NCBI RefSeq assembly: GCF_000182925.2
Contig: NC_026503.1
Location: forward strand, 1,054,001 to 1,118,000
Length of the DNA stretch: 64,000 nt
Source: Neurospora crassa OR74A
Lineage: Eukaryota > Ascomycota > Sordariomycetes > Sordariales > Sordariaceae
Direction: 5' to 3'
A model generated the notes under the pieces. That model was not told where the DNA came from. It made no database searches and saw only the letters and a list, made by a program, of their open reading frames with translations. Positions 21,801-34,230 of this stretch are shown here, piece by piece. Made by a program: the position numbers and the translations under genes. Position 1 is the stretch's first letter. The number at the start of each line of letters is the position of its first letter.

Positions 21801-24269
21801 GACGCTAATTCGAATCGACTGAAGATCGCATGGAAATTTCAATGTGACTGCATGAGGCGTAGCAGTACCATTGAGTTTTTTTTAGAAGGTAGAGGTACTC
21901 TATCAACGGAAGCACGATGGTTACATGACACATGGATACCTCTACGTGTCGAGATGGAGACCTTCAGTGGCCTTGGGATCCTTTATCTCCGGTGACTTCC
22001 ATGGTTGGAAACCCGTGGAAGAGTCATTCCTTTGTTCAAGACACAATTTATGGCGAATCTATAGATCTTTCTTCTAAGCTTGGTGTTGGAAGCCCGGGTA
22101 TCCGGTCGTGGCCGAAGAGGTTCTCCCTGTAAGTACATGTACCTACGTAACACCAACATGCAAGCCAAGCAACGCCGACAGGATTGTGAAACCCCATGCG
22201 GATGCTGGATGCTCTAACAGCCGCCGTTAGCCAGGTACTTTACCTACCTACCTTACCATCCGTTACACACTTTCTCTTGAGACCCTGCCTTTCCCAGGGT
22301 ATTCATTCAGTATTTCATTGTTGCTCACCCTGCGACGACTGGACGGTCGGTCGGATGCGTGGCGGCAAAAAAAGGCGGGCAGGCAGTCCAGCGCTACCTA
22401 ACTGCTGCTGTTGCTTTTCGCTAGGATGCTCTCGGATCTAGTTCCCGTTCACGCTTCAGTTTATGTTCTGCGCCAAGGCAAATAAATCCACGAGGACTCG
22501 AGCAGACAGACGGGAAACACTTGGTTGGCTGGCTGGGCTGGCCTGAACGGGTATGACTGCAAGTTAAGTAACTATGTAGTGCATCCCGCTTAGTTGGTTG
22601 ACGCTAGGCAGGACTAATGTACTATGTAAGGTCGGGTAAGTAGGCGAGAGGTACGGTAGGTAGGGATGCGGTACGTAGCTGTGAGGTAGCTATGAAGTCA
22701 ATCTTACACAACGCATCACTGACCCCTTCGTATGTACCCACGACGACCGGGGCATGCACCTACCAACTGCACGCTACTGTAAGAGCGGCAAGCAACGGAC
22801 AGAAGAGGCAAGGAAACAATTCATGGTAAAGTAGGGCTTCTATTCAAGAGAGTTGTATTTGATGGGAAGTAGGAACGGCAACTAAACTCGCCTTGGTAAT
22901 CAAGATATGACTTGAACGATACTAGCGTGTTTCGATCTCTTTAGCTGTAGCTCCCGCTTTGCCCGGCCGCCGTCGCCGCTTGCTCGCCGTTGCTGGGCTT
23001 GGGACTCCTTGGGATTGGACTGGACACGGACTTGACCCTTTCCACTTTGCTTCTATGCCATCATCCCACCATCTACCACGTGTTGACTAACCTTACTAGT
23101 GTACCGCTGCTACGGTACGCTATTCTTGCCGTGGTTTAGTTCCCGTGCTTAGGGGCTGTCTACGTATCCCAAAGAGGACCGTTGACGGACTTGGATCCCT
23201 GACGACGTAGATCTTGGTGTCGTATAAAGCCAGATATTGGCCTCCACAGAATCTTGTCGATTGATGTTTGGTGACTCCAGGAGCATGTATCCCAATCTTC
23301 CCAACTGCACTCCCCTTTTTGCGTTCACGCGGCCTGCTAACCGGTGGCCATCTGGACTACTTGCGAGACACTGGGGTCCAGTATTCGTAGCGATGTTGTC
23401 TTGCATTCCACCCAATCCGATGGATGGTCACAGGAGTAGGAAAGGGAGGTTCGGAACTGTGGTGGTGGTACAAGGCGACGGCGGGGTTTGCTTGTAGGAG
23501 CACACGTCCACTCACTCACTAGTACGTATGGTACTCACTGGATTCAGTCTCAGCCTGACCTGAACCGATGTTCCGCGTCTTTTCTAGAAACAAGAAAACA
23601 GACTCGGATACCTACTTTGACTAGCCCCCTTGTATGCACGTCATACAGACAATGTTCTCAACCATTCTTCCGCTGAGCCTCAAGAGCCTCACCTCATACG
23701 GCCCATGACCCTTGAATAAAGAAGGAGAAGCTGTATCATCAAGCAATGGCACCAAGCAAATACAGAGAGGAGCAAGCTTTGAAGTTTCAAACACCTTTCT
23801 CTTCACGGCGCACTTCTTTGAGTGCTTTTTGTCCCAGTTCAGGGACTGACAACGTACAGGTAGGTATCTTCGCCTTTCATTTTTGACCGCTCCAACCCCC
23901 GCTCCCCATGCACCTTCTAACATGCAACCCAAATGAAACCCCGAAAGCCGATATAATGAAAAGGTATAGTACCGGAAGAATGCATAGGAAAAGGTTCTTG
24001 TTACACCAGCCCATAAACAAATATTACACCAGCCATTCGAGCATTGCTCGAGTTGCCTCATCCATCGTAACACCCTCTTTCTCTTACATCCAAACAGTGA
24101 CAAAATGCAGCACACCAATATCGTAACAGCGTACAGAATAGTTCTGGATATTTTCCTCAACGCCTTAAAACCTCAACGCCTCCGGAGGACCAGTATCGAT
24201 TCGTGTCGTTCACAAACACTCTCTCTTTCCGATGTGGGGACTCTTAATCACCACGAGAAGAATACACTA
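18815..24269. other. 5.4-kb gene-poor region between aar2 and con7
   Basis: Contains the aar2 promoter, the con7 3' flank and one weak small-ORF candidate (20339-20554). Between about 22220 and 22700 there is a cluster of TACCTACC/GGTAGGTA/GGTACG words. Other ORFs here are short, overlap each other in several frames and lack splice-supported extensions. Confidence 0.5.
20339..20554 (+). CDS. Candidate small cysteine-rich ORF (weak)
   Basis: A 71-codon frame with nine cysteines, including CCC, MWCYCD, RCAYK and VRCW. It has no hydrophobic signal peptide at its ATG, so if it is a secreted protein the start must lie in an upstream exon. Plus-strand sequence just upstream has splice-like sites: a branch TCTAATC with acceptor GTGCAG near 20121, and further open stretches near 20122-20270. 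I could not settle a model in which all exons stay in frame. No family is recognised. Chance or a decayed gene remain likely. Confidence 0.2.
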   Translation: MVSHANLLFHCAGRDRPLRPCCCLSGVNTLWLFGEPPDMWCYCDPSEEQRCAYKGNWTGSFVRCWHHMPNQ

Positions 24270-25574
24270 CTAAGCCTGCCCATTGGCATCTGGGGATGAT
24301 TAGTATATGCTTTGTCGGGAAGCAAGAGACCTTTGATTACTTACGTTGAGCTGTGCTATAGCCGTTGGGGTGGTAGGGGGAACCAGAGCCGGGAGGGTAG
24401 TTCTGGTATGCCGGGCCATTGTATTCTGGTAGGGGGTACTGCGACACTGGCGTGTTGGAACCAATTGGTGGAAGTTGGACGGCGCCTCTCGCGGCATAGG
24501 AGCTGTTGTCGGTACTCTGTGTTGATTGGGAGGTGGAGGCAGCGCGTGCTCGTTCCTCGGCAGCCTTGCGTTGCGCTTCCTCCTCCTTTTTGCGCGCCTT
24601 CCACTCCTTGCGAATCTCCTTGAACTCTAGAAAGCGAAACCCAACGTTAGCGAACAGCCCTTCGCGATAAAGGCGCAAAGGCCAGGATAGAAGTAAAAAT
24701 GCCATGCGAACCTTCAGGAGTCCGTTTCGTTCCATGCGACTGCATGGTGACGTGCGCATTCAGATGGTTGAGTGTACCATAAGCCTTCTCGCAGCCATTC
24801 CATCCACACTTGTACATGCGCTCGATTTCCTCGAAGCGCCGACGTGGTCGCTTGTGCTGCGTGGAACCGGGGATAGGAACAAACGAATAAACCTGCTTAA
24901 CATGTTGATTAGACTCAATTGGTCATTAACATGAATCTCTTCAAGTTCGTACCTGATTCTGCCTAGTTTGAGCGGGAGCCGGGGAATGTGTAGGGGGGAA
25001 GACGGCATGGCCCTGCATGGGACCGTTTTGCTGATACGTCGCCCAGTCGGGACGGGGTTGGGCGTAGAGCCCTGCGCTGGGACCGCTGTGCTGGTATGGG
25101 CTGGTGACGTCGGGAGGAGGAGGCGCGTAGGATGAATAGGCCGGATGAGGATAGGCGTGTCCAGGACCCGACATGCTGTTGGACGAAGGGACGCCATTGC
25201 TGGGGTGGCTCTGGGAGGAGCGATATCCCATCATCGTGTCTGGGAAACTGGTACTTCCACGGTGGCCCGAGTAGCCGTATTCAGAGGCGGGGGTTCCAGA
25301 CGGGGCCGGGTAGGGTTGGCCGGGGGCAGGGGCGGCTGGGTAGACGGGAGGGCGTCCTTCCTGCTGTGTTGTGTAAGGCACGGGGCCAGGTGCTTGTTCT
25401 GTAACAGATGGAAGCTTTAGTAAGACTGGGCGACTGTCGTGTTGCTAGGACTAGCCAAGGTAAGAACAAACCTGAGTGAGAGTACTCGGGGGGAGTACGG
25501 TCCGTGTTATTCGTCGTGCTGTTGGTATGGTGTGACATGTTGGGATAGACTTGGCTCGGGATGGAGGTTCCCAC
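24270..25574 (-). CDS. con7: Con7-like C2H2 zinc-finger transcription factor
   Basis: Five exons: 25574-25472, 25398-24953, 24892-24712, 24626-24345 and 24289-24270; total 1032 nt, 343 aa. Introns of 73, 60, 85 and 55 nt have good sites; the last has a GTAAGT donor and TACTAATC branch, and hides a 20-nt final exon encoding HANGQA-stop. The N-terminal half is Pro/Ser/Tyr-rich and probably disordered. A single C2H2 finger, C212-x4-C217-x12-H230-x5-H236, follows a basic KRPRRRFEEIE segment. Next comes a charged coiled-coil-like helix (EFKEIRKEWKARKKEEE, about 245-275). The finger plus flanks match my memory of Con7, required for conidium morphology and host infection in Magnaporthe. M13 (25538) is an alternative start. 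C2H2 identity is certain; orthology is likely. Confidence 0.85.
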
Positions 25575-28500
25575 GTCTCAAACTTATAACAAACGCCGGA
25601 CAGCTATAGCGCGAGACTAACGATACGGGGCAAGGACGGCTAAGAAGAGGCGGACAACTAGGCCGGACCACACCACCAAAGAGAAGCCGGACACTAGCAA
25701 GGGTCCTGTGGAATAAGCAGTCTGGGCCGAGTCGGAAAAAAAGAGACGGCGGGCGATCTCTGAGATGCAGGTCGTGGGTATATCTCACTGGACCAAAGTG
25801 AGAGGCGGCGGATTGTTGCGTAACTGAAAAGGGTCGCAGACGCTGTCTGTCGGTTTGGCCTGACTATAACTAACGGAAGCCGTTCCTGACGCGATGTATG
25901 ACGTGCGTCTAGACGGTGCAATGATGGGTCGAGATCAAGCCTCGGAGACTTTGTAGGCGATGGAGGAAGGAGAGAAACGGTCCTATAACTGAGGGCGCGA
26001 CACCACTACAAGCCGACAAGTTGGGGTTTACACGTGCAGAACGGGCGCAAGTGGTTTTTATATCGGACCATGGGCCACCTCCTTCGCAGAGGAAAAGTCG
26101 AAGGGGTCACGGTTGATGCCGTATGGCAAAAGATGCCGTAGGGGTGGCCAGGATTCGTCCGTTCTCGCATCCACCCTTCACTCCCAGGACTCCCCAGAAG
26201 TGAAGAACCTTGGGAACCTACCTGCCTTGGGACCCCGTCGAGAGACCCAGTGAAAGGCCCGGGTCCCCTGGTAGGTACCCTGGACCCTGGTGCGTGGTCA
26301 CAATCGCCTTTTGTAGTGTAGTGTAAAATACCTACTGCAACTGCAGTGAAGAGCCTGCCTGCAGGACCCTTCGTCGAGCTACTGTAGGTAAGGTACCCAA
26401 GTAGATACGTACTTCCTTGGAGTTAACTGGTGTCCACCCGCTCTGCTGTAAGATACGTACTAGGTGCTGGTACTATGTAATTCATACAGCCTCCAGAACG
26501 CAACGTTGGTCTACATACAGTAAGTAGCATGGTCCCGTCGATCTGCCTGCGCACACCTGGTCGGGTGGTGGTGGAGGTGGTGCAGTGCTGGCGCGCCCAA
26601 CCTGAGCCGCCCAACGACCACAGGTTAAGAAATCCAATTGAGCGGTCGCGACTGATCGATTTGATTCATATGCTTGAACCCATAATCATCACCAAAAGAT
26701 TTGACTGTATGAAAGCTGAGGTGCTGAATTGCTCCGATATCGACAGAAAAGAAGACAGGAAACCAGCGATGACCATGTCTATCGCTGCTCGCAGTAAATG
26801 AGCTTCTCCACGCCGGTGCCGGCTGCGTTCTGACTCGTGCTCCAGCAACTGAAGTTGGACTGCAGTTCCGTCACAGGGGGGGAGTGAGTAAAACACTGTG
26901 CAGTGTTTGCTTTGTCTGACAGGTTATGGTAATCCGGTGCGGGGTGACGGTAATCCATTGTACCGTTTGGAGACCAAGACGTATTTTTGCTGCCCATAGT
27001 TTCCTCCACTTTGTCGTTCCTTGATGTCGTCCCATATTCCGATAATCTGGAGGCGCATGTATCCTTCACTCCAACGACAACGAGTCTTAGAGTGACTGCC
27101 TCTGCTTTACCTATATATCTGGCACATCACATTGATATCACTGCTCCATTCTTCAGCAGTCACCATCATGTTTGCCGTCGACATTGAACAGGGTTGGGTG
27201 CCCAGCCAGCGAAAGTACCTTCAGGGCTGTTTTCAACAAAGACCGCGAAGCGGGCAGGCGGGATACGTAGTGTACTGGCGGGTGCCTTCCCTGCTTGCCG
27301 ACCTTGCCCTAAAGGGGCGGAGATAATGCGGGCTACAACTTCCAAAGGAGACCAAAAGTTTAAAGTCCTCAAGCTGATCACTGTTGCCCAACTCACCGCG
27401 ATTGATGAAGCAGTTCGACGGCCATGAAGCGTTTGGTGAACATACTGGCGCTAGAGAAGGCACATAACCGCTCTGCTTGATGCGCGCGGATCAGATTAAT
27501 ACATGGCCACATGCGGTCTTTTCAATCCGCATATGGCAAAATGGAAGCTTCAATTCGGAGCGGTAGATCGCGTTGCTCTCCGCTCTTACTCTGCAACACC
27601 ATCATCGTCACCAGCAATCACGCACGAACAAAACAGCGCGGACATATATGGAAACAGACGTAAACACTATCACCCCAACTACCGCTGTTTCTTTGTTATC
27701 GTCGCGTAGAAACAGCCCGCCGGCGTAATATGTAACGAGGAATCCAGCGCGGGGGTTCTGTTACCGTTCCGTTCGCAGAGGGGGTGAGGACAAGCGGAGT
27801 CACGGCGATGACCCCGGTCCAGGACCCCGACGATGTGCTGGTGTTGATAATGTGGATGATGCCCAATGGGCCGAGGCACTCCAGCGACAAGCGGCTAGCC
27901 CCCGCAGCAGATCGCTTCGAGGCCCGCCCGTATGGTCTGACTAGAGGTGAAACCAATGACATTGCTGCAGTTTGAAATCGAGGCAGACCGCAAACAAAAC
28001 GAACAAGAGACAGGGCTCTGCCTCGAAACAAAGGAAACATTGATTGCCCGGCGTCGGAGCTTAGGCAACGCGGAGCCTGAGACATCAGACAGCTCTGGAA
28101 TCAATCTTTGGACCGCACAACATGGTCTAGAGTTGCCAGTGTCGCCCACCCCAACTTTGTGCTGGCGACGATCCAAAATTCAGGGCTTCAACGCTATGTC
28201 TGGTGTGCTTCCACACTACAATGGCTTCTTCACCTTCCTGCTTCCTCCCTGGTGCCGCATGGACGCTCGGCCCTGTCAACCCAACCACCAGCACAGCCCT
28301 GCGGACGGCAAGTTTGGGGAATTCAATGTCCGCAGGAGGCATGGGAGCTGCTCATCACGCCCATACATACTGCCATGCACCAGTGTAGGAAGGGATGACC
28401 CAGGAGAAAAAAGATGGGCTACAATGATCAGCGCCGAAGCGTGACACGCGCTTCTCACTCGTGCCGCTATTCTGCTCACACATTCTCACTCTCCCCACCC

Positions 28501-30378
28501 ATCACAATCCAATCGCCTCGAGCGGCGAGCCTTTTATTGCCCATTCAATACCGTGTAGCCGTCGGGTTGGGGGTGCCAGCCCCCCTTCCCCCCTTTATTT
28601 TCTTCCTCAACCTCCCGCTTTGCCCTAATTTGCTTGATACAATTTCATGCCAGTGCTAACCTGCCTAAACAGGACTCTTTGTCAATCAAGCTGAAGCCGC
28701 ACGGATGGACAATAAGGCCCTCTTGCCCATGGCTTGAGCCTGCAAAGTTCGGGGGCCGCAATGAGGGTTACAAGTCATTCATGTGGCGAATGGAAAGCTG
28801 ACGGTTCATGAGAGCACCCGCGAGCACCTTATCCTCTTGTAAAGGTGTCTCGTAAACCTCCGCGAGATTATCCAAAACAAATTCGTTATTGGAGGCATGC
28901 CAATGACTAGCGCCTGGCCCTATGATTTCCGGTGGTTAGCGTAGCGCCTTTCAGGAGACAACGAAGCGGGACGGAGCTTCAAGATCGAGAGGATTTATCC
29001 CCACCGGACCGGTTCCCCGTCTGCTGTATGGAGACGGCGCCCGGCGCCGTAGCTTGATCAATAGCGGAGACTGCGTAAGTCACTCCAAACGACTCCGCAC
29101 CACCACAGATCATGATGCCGGTCCGGAAGGATACCCGTCCTTGCCTTTGCCGACAGAGAAAGCGGGCACATTTGCGAGTTAGAGCGAGAGAGATACCTAA
29201 ACATTAAAGTGCGTGCCGGACAACCGGATAATGATAGAAGAGAAGGCCGGTGTAGATATGTCAAGGAACTGGTGTATACGACACTGGATTGTAACTTCGA
29301 CGAAGATATTACATTGTGCGTCGCGCTTTTTTCTAGCACGTTTAAAACGTAACGCGAGGAATTGACAATGGTCTAAACTTCCACATCTATCAAAGACTGT
29401 TAGTTCGAATTATTCCATGTACACTCAAAAGAACGTTCGTCCAAACGCAGGCAACCTAAGCCAGCCGCATAACCAAAGGCCCACCACTCATAAGTACGAA
29501 ATACAGATTGCAGCCAACCGAAACGACCCGAATGACTGCACCATTGAACGTGGAGGCTGTACCATTGGAGGTCAGATCGCAATTATAAAAGATAGGCGAC
29601 CCGGCCTATTGGGACCGCACTATAGTCTGGTGTCTTTGCGTGATGAATGTATGGGGTTCTTGTGAGAAAATCTCGGATGCACTACTTCTTTAAGGCTAGT
29701 TGACCGGTTTCCAACCCCATGGAACTTGGGAAGGGCGTTGCGCCGCGGCCGTGCCGCTATGGAACTGGCCGAATATTGAACCTTTTTCGCGCGCGCGCGT
29801 GTGTGTAACGTGAGATGGGGAGTGTCTCATTGCTCGCACTCTCATGACTACCTCTAGAGGTAGGTAGCCACCTCAGGGTACCGAAGCTTGAGAATGAGCA
29901 CAATACCTTTCGGACACCAGTCAGTGCAACCAGAGTAGATATATGTATTCGTCCCCAGCCTTAGAACAAGACACTGCGGACTCTTGGACTATGCTACGGA
30001 AGGCGGATTACCATTTTCATTAACTTATTCTCACTGCTCGTTAACGCAGTGGATTGTGCAACCTGCTTCTACCCATACCAACGTCAAAGGCCTTCGACGT
30101 CTGTCTGTCTCATAGCGGGGAGCGCCAACCGAACGAGTCTCGGCTGGAAGGTCGCATGGAAGGGTCCAGGGTTCAGGCGGGAGGGAAGAAATAGCGCCAG
30201 TTGCACAACTTTTCCCCCTTTTACTAGCATTGTTACACGAAGATGGGTTTGCCACGTGTAATACGTACCCTTTTGGTCTTTCGAGTCAAAGTCAGGGATA
30301 TTTTGCAGCTTCCGGAGACGTCAATCCGCATGGCTGTATTGCTGGCCGCCGACGACATCAACATTTGGGGAGTGCATA

Positions 30379-30690
30379 TCCGGAAGACAAGATAAGACGT
30401 ACCTTTTGAACTTACCAGCAGAACTCCACACGCCCAAGCAAACCCTAAGTTCTAACTTCTTCTCTTCCGGCCGCTGCATTCAACTTCACCACAACCCAGT
30501 ATAGAGCTTTACACCCAAAAAGCCGGCTACTGGGCGCGCTGCGTTTATTAGTTCATCCAACATTTCGTTGCAATTCCTCTTCGTAAAGTTATAAAGAAGC
30601 ATTAATAAAGGAGTGACTTTGTGACTTGGCGCCAAGAGTGATGGCTTGGTTACTAAGGCGTAAACGGTACGTCTCATCTTGTCTTCCGGA
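30379..30690. mobile_element. Probable MITE with 25-bp terminal inverted repeats and TA target duplication
   Basis: The left end reads TCCGGAAGACAAGAT then AAGACGTACC (30379-30403). The right end (30666-30690) is its reverse complement with one mismatch in 25. Both ends are flanked by TA (30377-30378 and 30691-30692), the target duplication of Tc1/mariner-type transposons. The 312-bp length and lack of a transposase reading frame fit a non-autonomous miniature element. A 10-bp CAACATTTGG word also lies in direct orientation outside both ends. No second copy is visible in the window, so copy number is unknown. Confidence 0.55.
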
Positions 30691-31245
30691 TACTCAATAC
30701 CAACATTTGGCGCCGAGCGCGCCGGCGGCAGTCGCGGTCTCTGGCCTGATAAATCAAGCATTGTATCCGTTACCGCTGGCACAAAACCGTTCAGGAATAC
30801 AAAACGCGTTGTCAAATCAATCCAAGGCAGCATCAAATGTCAAGAATGAATTTTCCCTTTCGTGCTTCCACTCCCTACTACAAAGGTTGTCTTGTCCATT
30901 GTCGTGGGAAATTCGTTAACCCGTAGCATTGTGTGTACACCATCCTCTTTGCCAACAACTCCCGAGCTTTCGGCCCGCCTAGATGCACCCAGATATTCAG
31001 ATACATCAATCCGTCCGCATTTATGCCGATTCTGCGTGTCGCTTCCATTCCTCAGTTTTGAGACACACAAAATGTTCTTTGGATTCTACACCAAACATGT
31101 CATGATCTTGAACTGATTCTCAGTTTCCTATCCGATGGATACCAATTTAGTTGGTGACCCAATATCATCGAGCGCGCCTGGGATTGACGTTGAAGTTCGA
31201 ACTGTCGTTGATCAATAGTGTAGTCAGGTCGGGTACCTCCACAAA

Positions 31246-31266
31246 GGGGGGGGGGGGGGGGGGGGG
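31246..31266. repeat. Homopolymer G(21) tract
   Basis: A run of 21 G on the plus strand within the gene-poor region. It matches in kind the G(19) tract at 11347-11365. Confidence 0.9.
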
Positions 31267-32684
31267 CCACTTTGTTTTGCTCCGATGTGGGACAGGCTCC
31301 CAATCCCGTCCAGCAATTGGAACACGCTCTTTTCCTTGGCAGTTGGTATTTCATCCGGAAAGACAGGCATCTTGCGAACATCCCTTGGCATGTTGCATTG
31401 CCTATCATTTTTGCCGTCACGGGGCTCACCTTTGGCATCCACAGTCGACGGGCGTATCTATACATGCATACAGTATGTCCGCTACATACATACCAGGCAA
31501 GAGAATTGAAAACAGCGAATGTGACCAACATTTCGATTCACCGACAGGCAGCTCACTTTTTCAATTTTTTTTTTCTTTATCCCTTTTGATATCGCGAGGC
31601 CACTAACTGCGATTGGCAGTGCTTGCAAGGATCACCCGATTTGTGTATGTATCCGGTTCCCCTTACCGAACTGACGGTACCAACAAGAAACTGGGGGTGG
31701 CAGGCCGCTACCAGAGAAAAAGGACGTTTTAAGCTTTTGTGCCCTTTGTTTTACCTTTGTTTTTAGTCTGTGTTTTCTTCGGCACTAAGCTAGTACGAAC
31801 GTATGGCCGCTCACTGTTCCTGACTAGCGCGACACCAATTTCTCGGGGCCGCCCGCGCTGGGTCGGCTCGCTAAAAGGTAAGGTATGTAGTGGTAACTTA
31901 CAAGACGTATCAGGTACTACGTACCTGTCACCATGAGGTACACCTCCACACCCGTGAGCTTGTGTATGCCCGAATTGCCGGCGCCAAGCTGAAAGTTTTG
32001 TATTGTCTCGAAACACCAAAAGCCAACCTTCTTTGCCCAAAAACTCCAAAAAGCCAATCCGGAGTAGCGGTCATAAGTCGGCATTGGATCATTGCGGATG
32101 CCGGAAAGTCTTCCCTTCCTGACCATTTCGCATGATGACGATGACCATGGACAAACTGCCAGGGCCTTTTCCATTCCCATTCCAGGTTTGACGTGTTTTG
32201 CACTACCTATCACTTGGATCGTGTACACTACTTTTCAGTGGCGTGTAGGCATGCTTGAGGCACGCGCCAAAACAGGTACCTACCCTAGTGACACGATGCC
32301 CGCTAGTGAGTGGCTGCACTGGTGCCCGTCGATACTTCAATACCTACCCCAGAATATTCCTTCCTTCCGTGTCGGAAAGTGGGCTAGCGAGAAAGCCAAA
32401 CTACACCTACATGATGCTTTTGGCTGTCGCCTTCCACTTGTCACCGAGGCTGTCTGCAACGAACAGAAAGCCGTCCGTCGGGAATGGCAATGTCAGCCCA
32501 TCCCAGTTCACCGTTCCGTAAAGTCAGCCATCCAGTGAAATCTGGGTGAATGTGTGGCTGCCGTGCTGCCGTCATGGCTTTGTTTGCGTTGCCACCGACA
32601 GCCCCCAAGCTCTCTGTCTCGAAACAGCAATTCTTGGCGACATTGAACATCATCCAATGTTTCCTTGGATCAGTGGAAGAGTGG

Positions 32685-32769
32685 CAGGTGGTGTGGAAAA
32701 CAAAAGTCCGGACACGCTTATACCAAATCAGACCCAGCGAGTGTCCGGACCTTTTTTTCACACCACCTG
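32685..32769. repeat. 85-bp fold-back element flanked by AGTGG repeats
   Basis: The left arm 32685-32715 (CAGGTGGTGTG ... GTCCGGACAC) and right arm 32741-32769 (GTGTCCGGAC ... CACACCACCTG) form an imperfect inverted repeat of about 30 bp around a 25-bp spacer. AGTGG occurs directly on both sides (32680-32684 and 32770-32774), which looks like a 5-bp target duplication. A very short fold-back transposon or a hairpin-forming RNA locus are both possible. Confidence 0.5.
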
Positions 32770-34230
32770 AGTGGATTTGATCGGTGCGCCAAGGCTCCAA
32801 GCAAGAGATGTGCTTGTCGCGACAAGAGAATGCATATCGCGGTCTACGCGGTGAGTTCTTTTGTAGTAAAAGCAACGCAACAATAAAAGAACATGGCTGG
32901 GGAGACGTTGAAACATGGAAGCAAAAGCGAAGCGGTGTGGGCAGTTCAAGCAGGTACAACCCAACTGGTGAAGGACGGCTTCAATGCTCAGCTGATGTCG
33001 CCGAGCGTTGAAAACTCGTCCCGTTTGGATTTCAGCCCTCCAGTCAGCAGTGCATATCGAAAAAGATGACCGAATTCCAATGGTCAGTCAACTCGCTCTC
33101 TCCGTGTGCGCTGAAAGCATCAGCTCAGAATGTTACAAGTTGTTTTTCCCCGGTAGACTTGCGTAGGAAACCCGACAACCAGCACCTTTCAGATATGTTC
33201 ATTGGGTAATGTACGGCCTCGAACCACTCCGTTTCGTCTTCTACCGACAGTAGGTAGAGACAATGTTCATCATCGACCTGTTGTCGCGCCACCATGAACT
33301 TGGCTAGAGGACGCAAGAATTGGTGGAAGTAAACGTAAGTAGAGGCACTAGGAGTATAATCTGACTGCTTTGATATAATTTTTTTCTCACCAACCTCCTT
33401 GGCCTGGATGATGGTGGAGGATGATTTCTCTTGTGGGTGATAAGCGTGGAGGCGGCATGGAAGCATAACCAACTGAGACGAGGGTAACGCTGTGATGACA
33501 ACGGTTGGGGGAAGAAAGGAGTTTACGATCCAATCAATCAGCCTGGACTAGCGCAGACAAAGCGGCCTTGCCCCCTTTGGTCAAGTGTGAGCCGGGGATT
33601 GGTGAGCCATCGCATCCATTGCTTGATAGGCCTTGCTTCTTCGGGTATGGTTTACTGCTTGTGCATCTCCCATGCTTCTGTTGGGTTGCTGCTAACCAAA
33701 CTGCAAGAGGCTCTGTTGATAGCTTCAACTGAACCCACCGTAACACGTAGGTCGCTACATACTACATACGTTCAACCGCCTCATCCTGTTGGGGGCCGTT
33801 CAGCGCTCGCGCCGTTTGCACTAGGCTTTAGCCGCATTATATTTCCTTTGAAACACAGAGGATAGAACGCTGAAGGTGCGTGAAACCGCGCTGACGGTGA
33901 CGTAGTTCAGTACAACCTCAGAGTAAAGCTGCAGCTACGCGAATGCACGTGATGGCAGCGTTGTTGAACCCTTCTTTTTAGTTGTAGCTGACTCGCACGT
34001 CTCCTCCCGTCGAAACTTCCATCGGAGGAGTCTGACTAAGATACTTGGTATGCAGATGGTTTTCGCGACCCTCTCTACAATTTCTCCTATCCCCATCATG
34101 GCGGCGTGTAGGGGAAGACACAGCTGAAGGTGCAATCAATGAAGCAACAGCGAGTTGGCCTGATAGGGAGCGCCCGTCGCTCACCGGACTCCACCGTACC
34201 GCGATCTCGGCTTGGAACCCTACCGCCAAG

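Noticed and set aside
23621-24160. 179-codon minus-strand ORF downstream of con7
   Set aside because: Random-looking composition, no domain, and it falls in the expected con7 3' flank.
27947-28444. 165-codon plus-strand ORF in the gene-poor tract
   Set aside because: Codon use and composition are noise-like and other frames are open over the same bases; no motif or splice context.
29034-29050. 17-bp palindrome ACGGCGCC-C-GGCGCCGT
   Set aside because: Short and GC-rich; expected a few times by chance in 64 kb and no flanking repeats.
29400-29420. tRNA T-arm-like GTTCGAA word
   Set aside because: No acceptor stem, D-arm or anticodon arm could be paired around it.
30486-30836. 116-codon minus-strand ORF
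   Set aside because: Overlaps the candidate MITE and its right terminus; apparent coding look is explained by the element.
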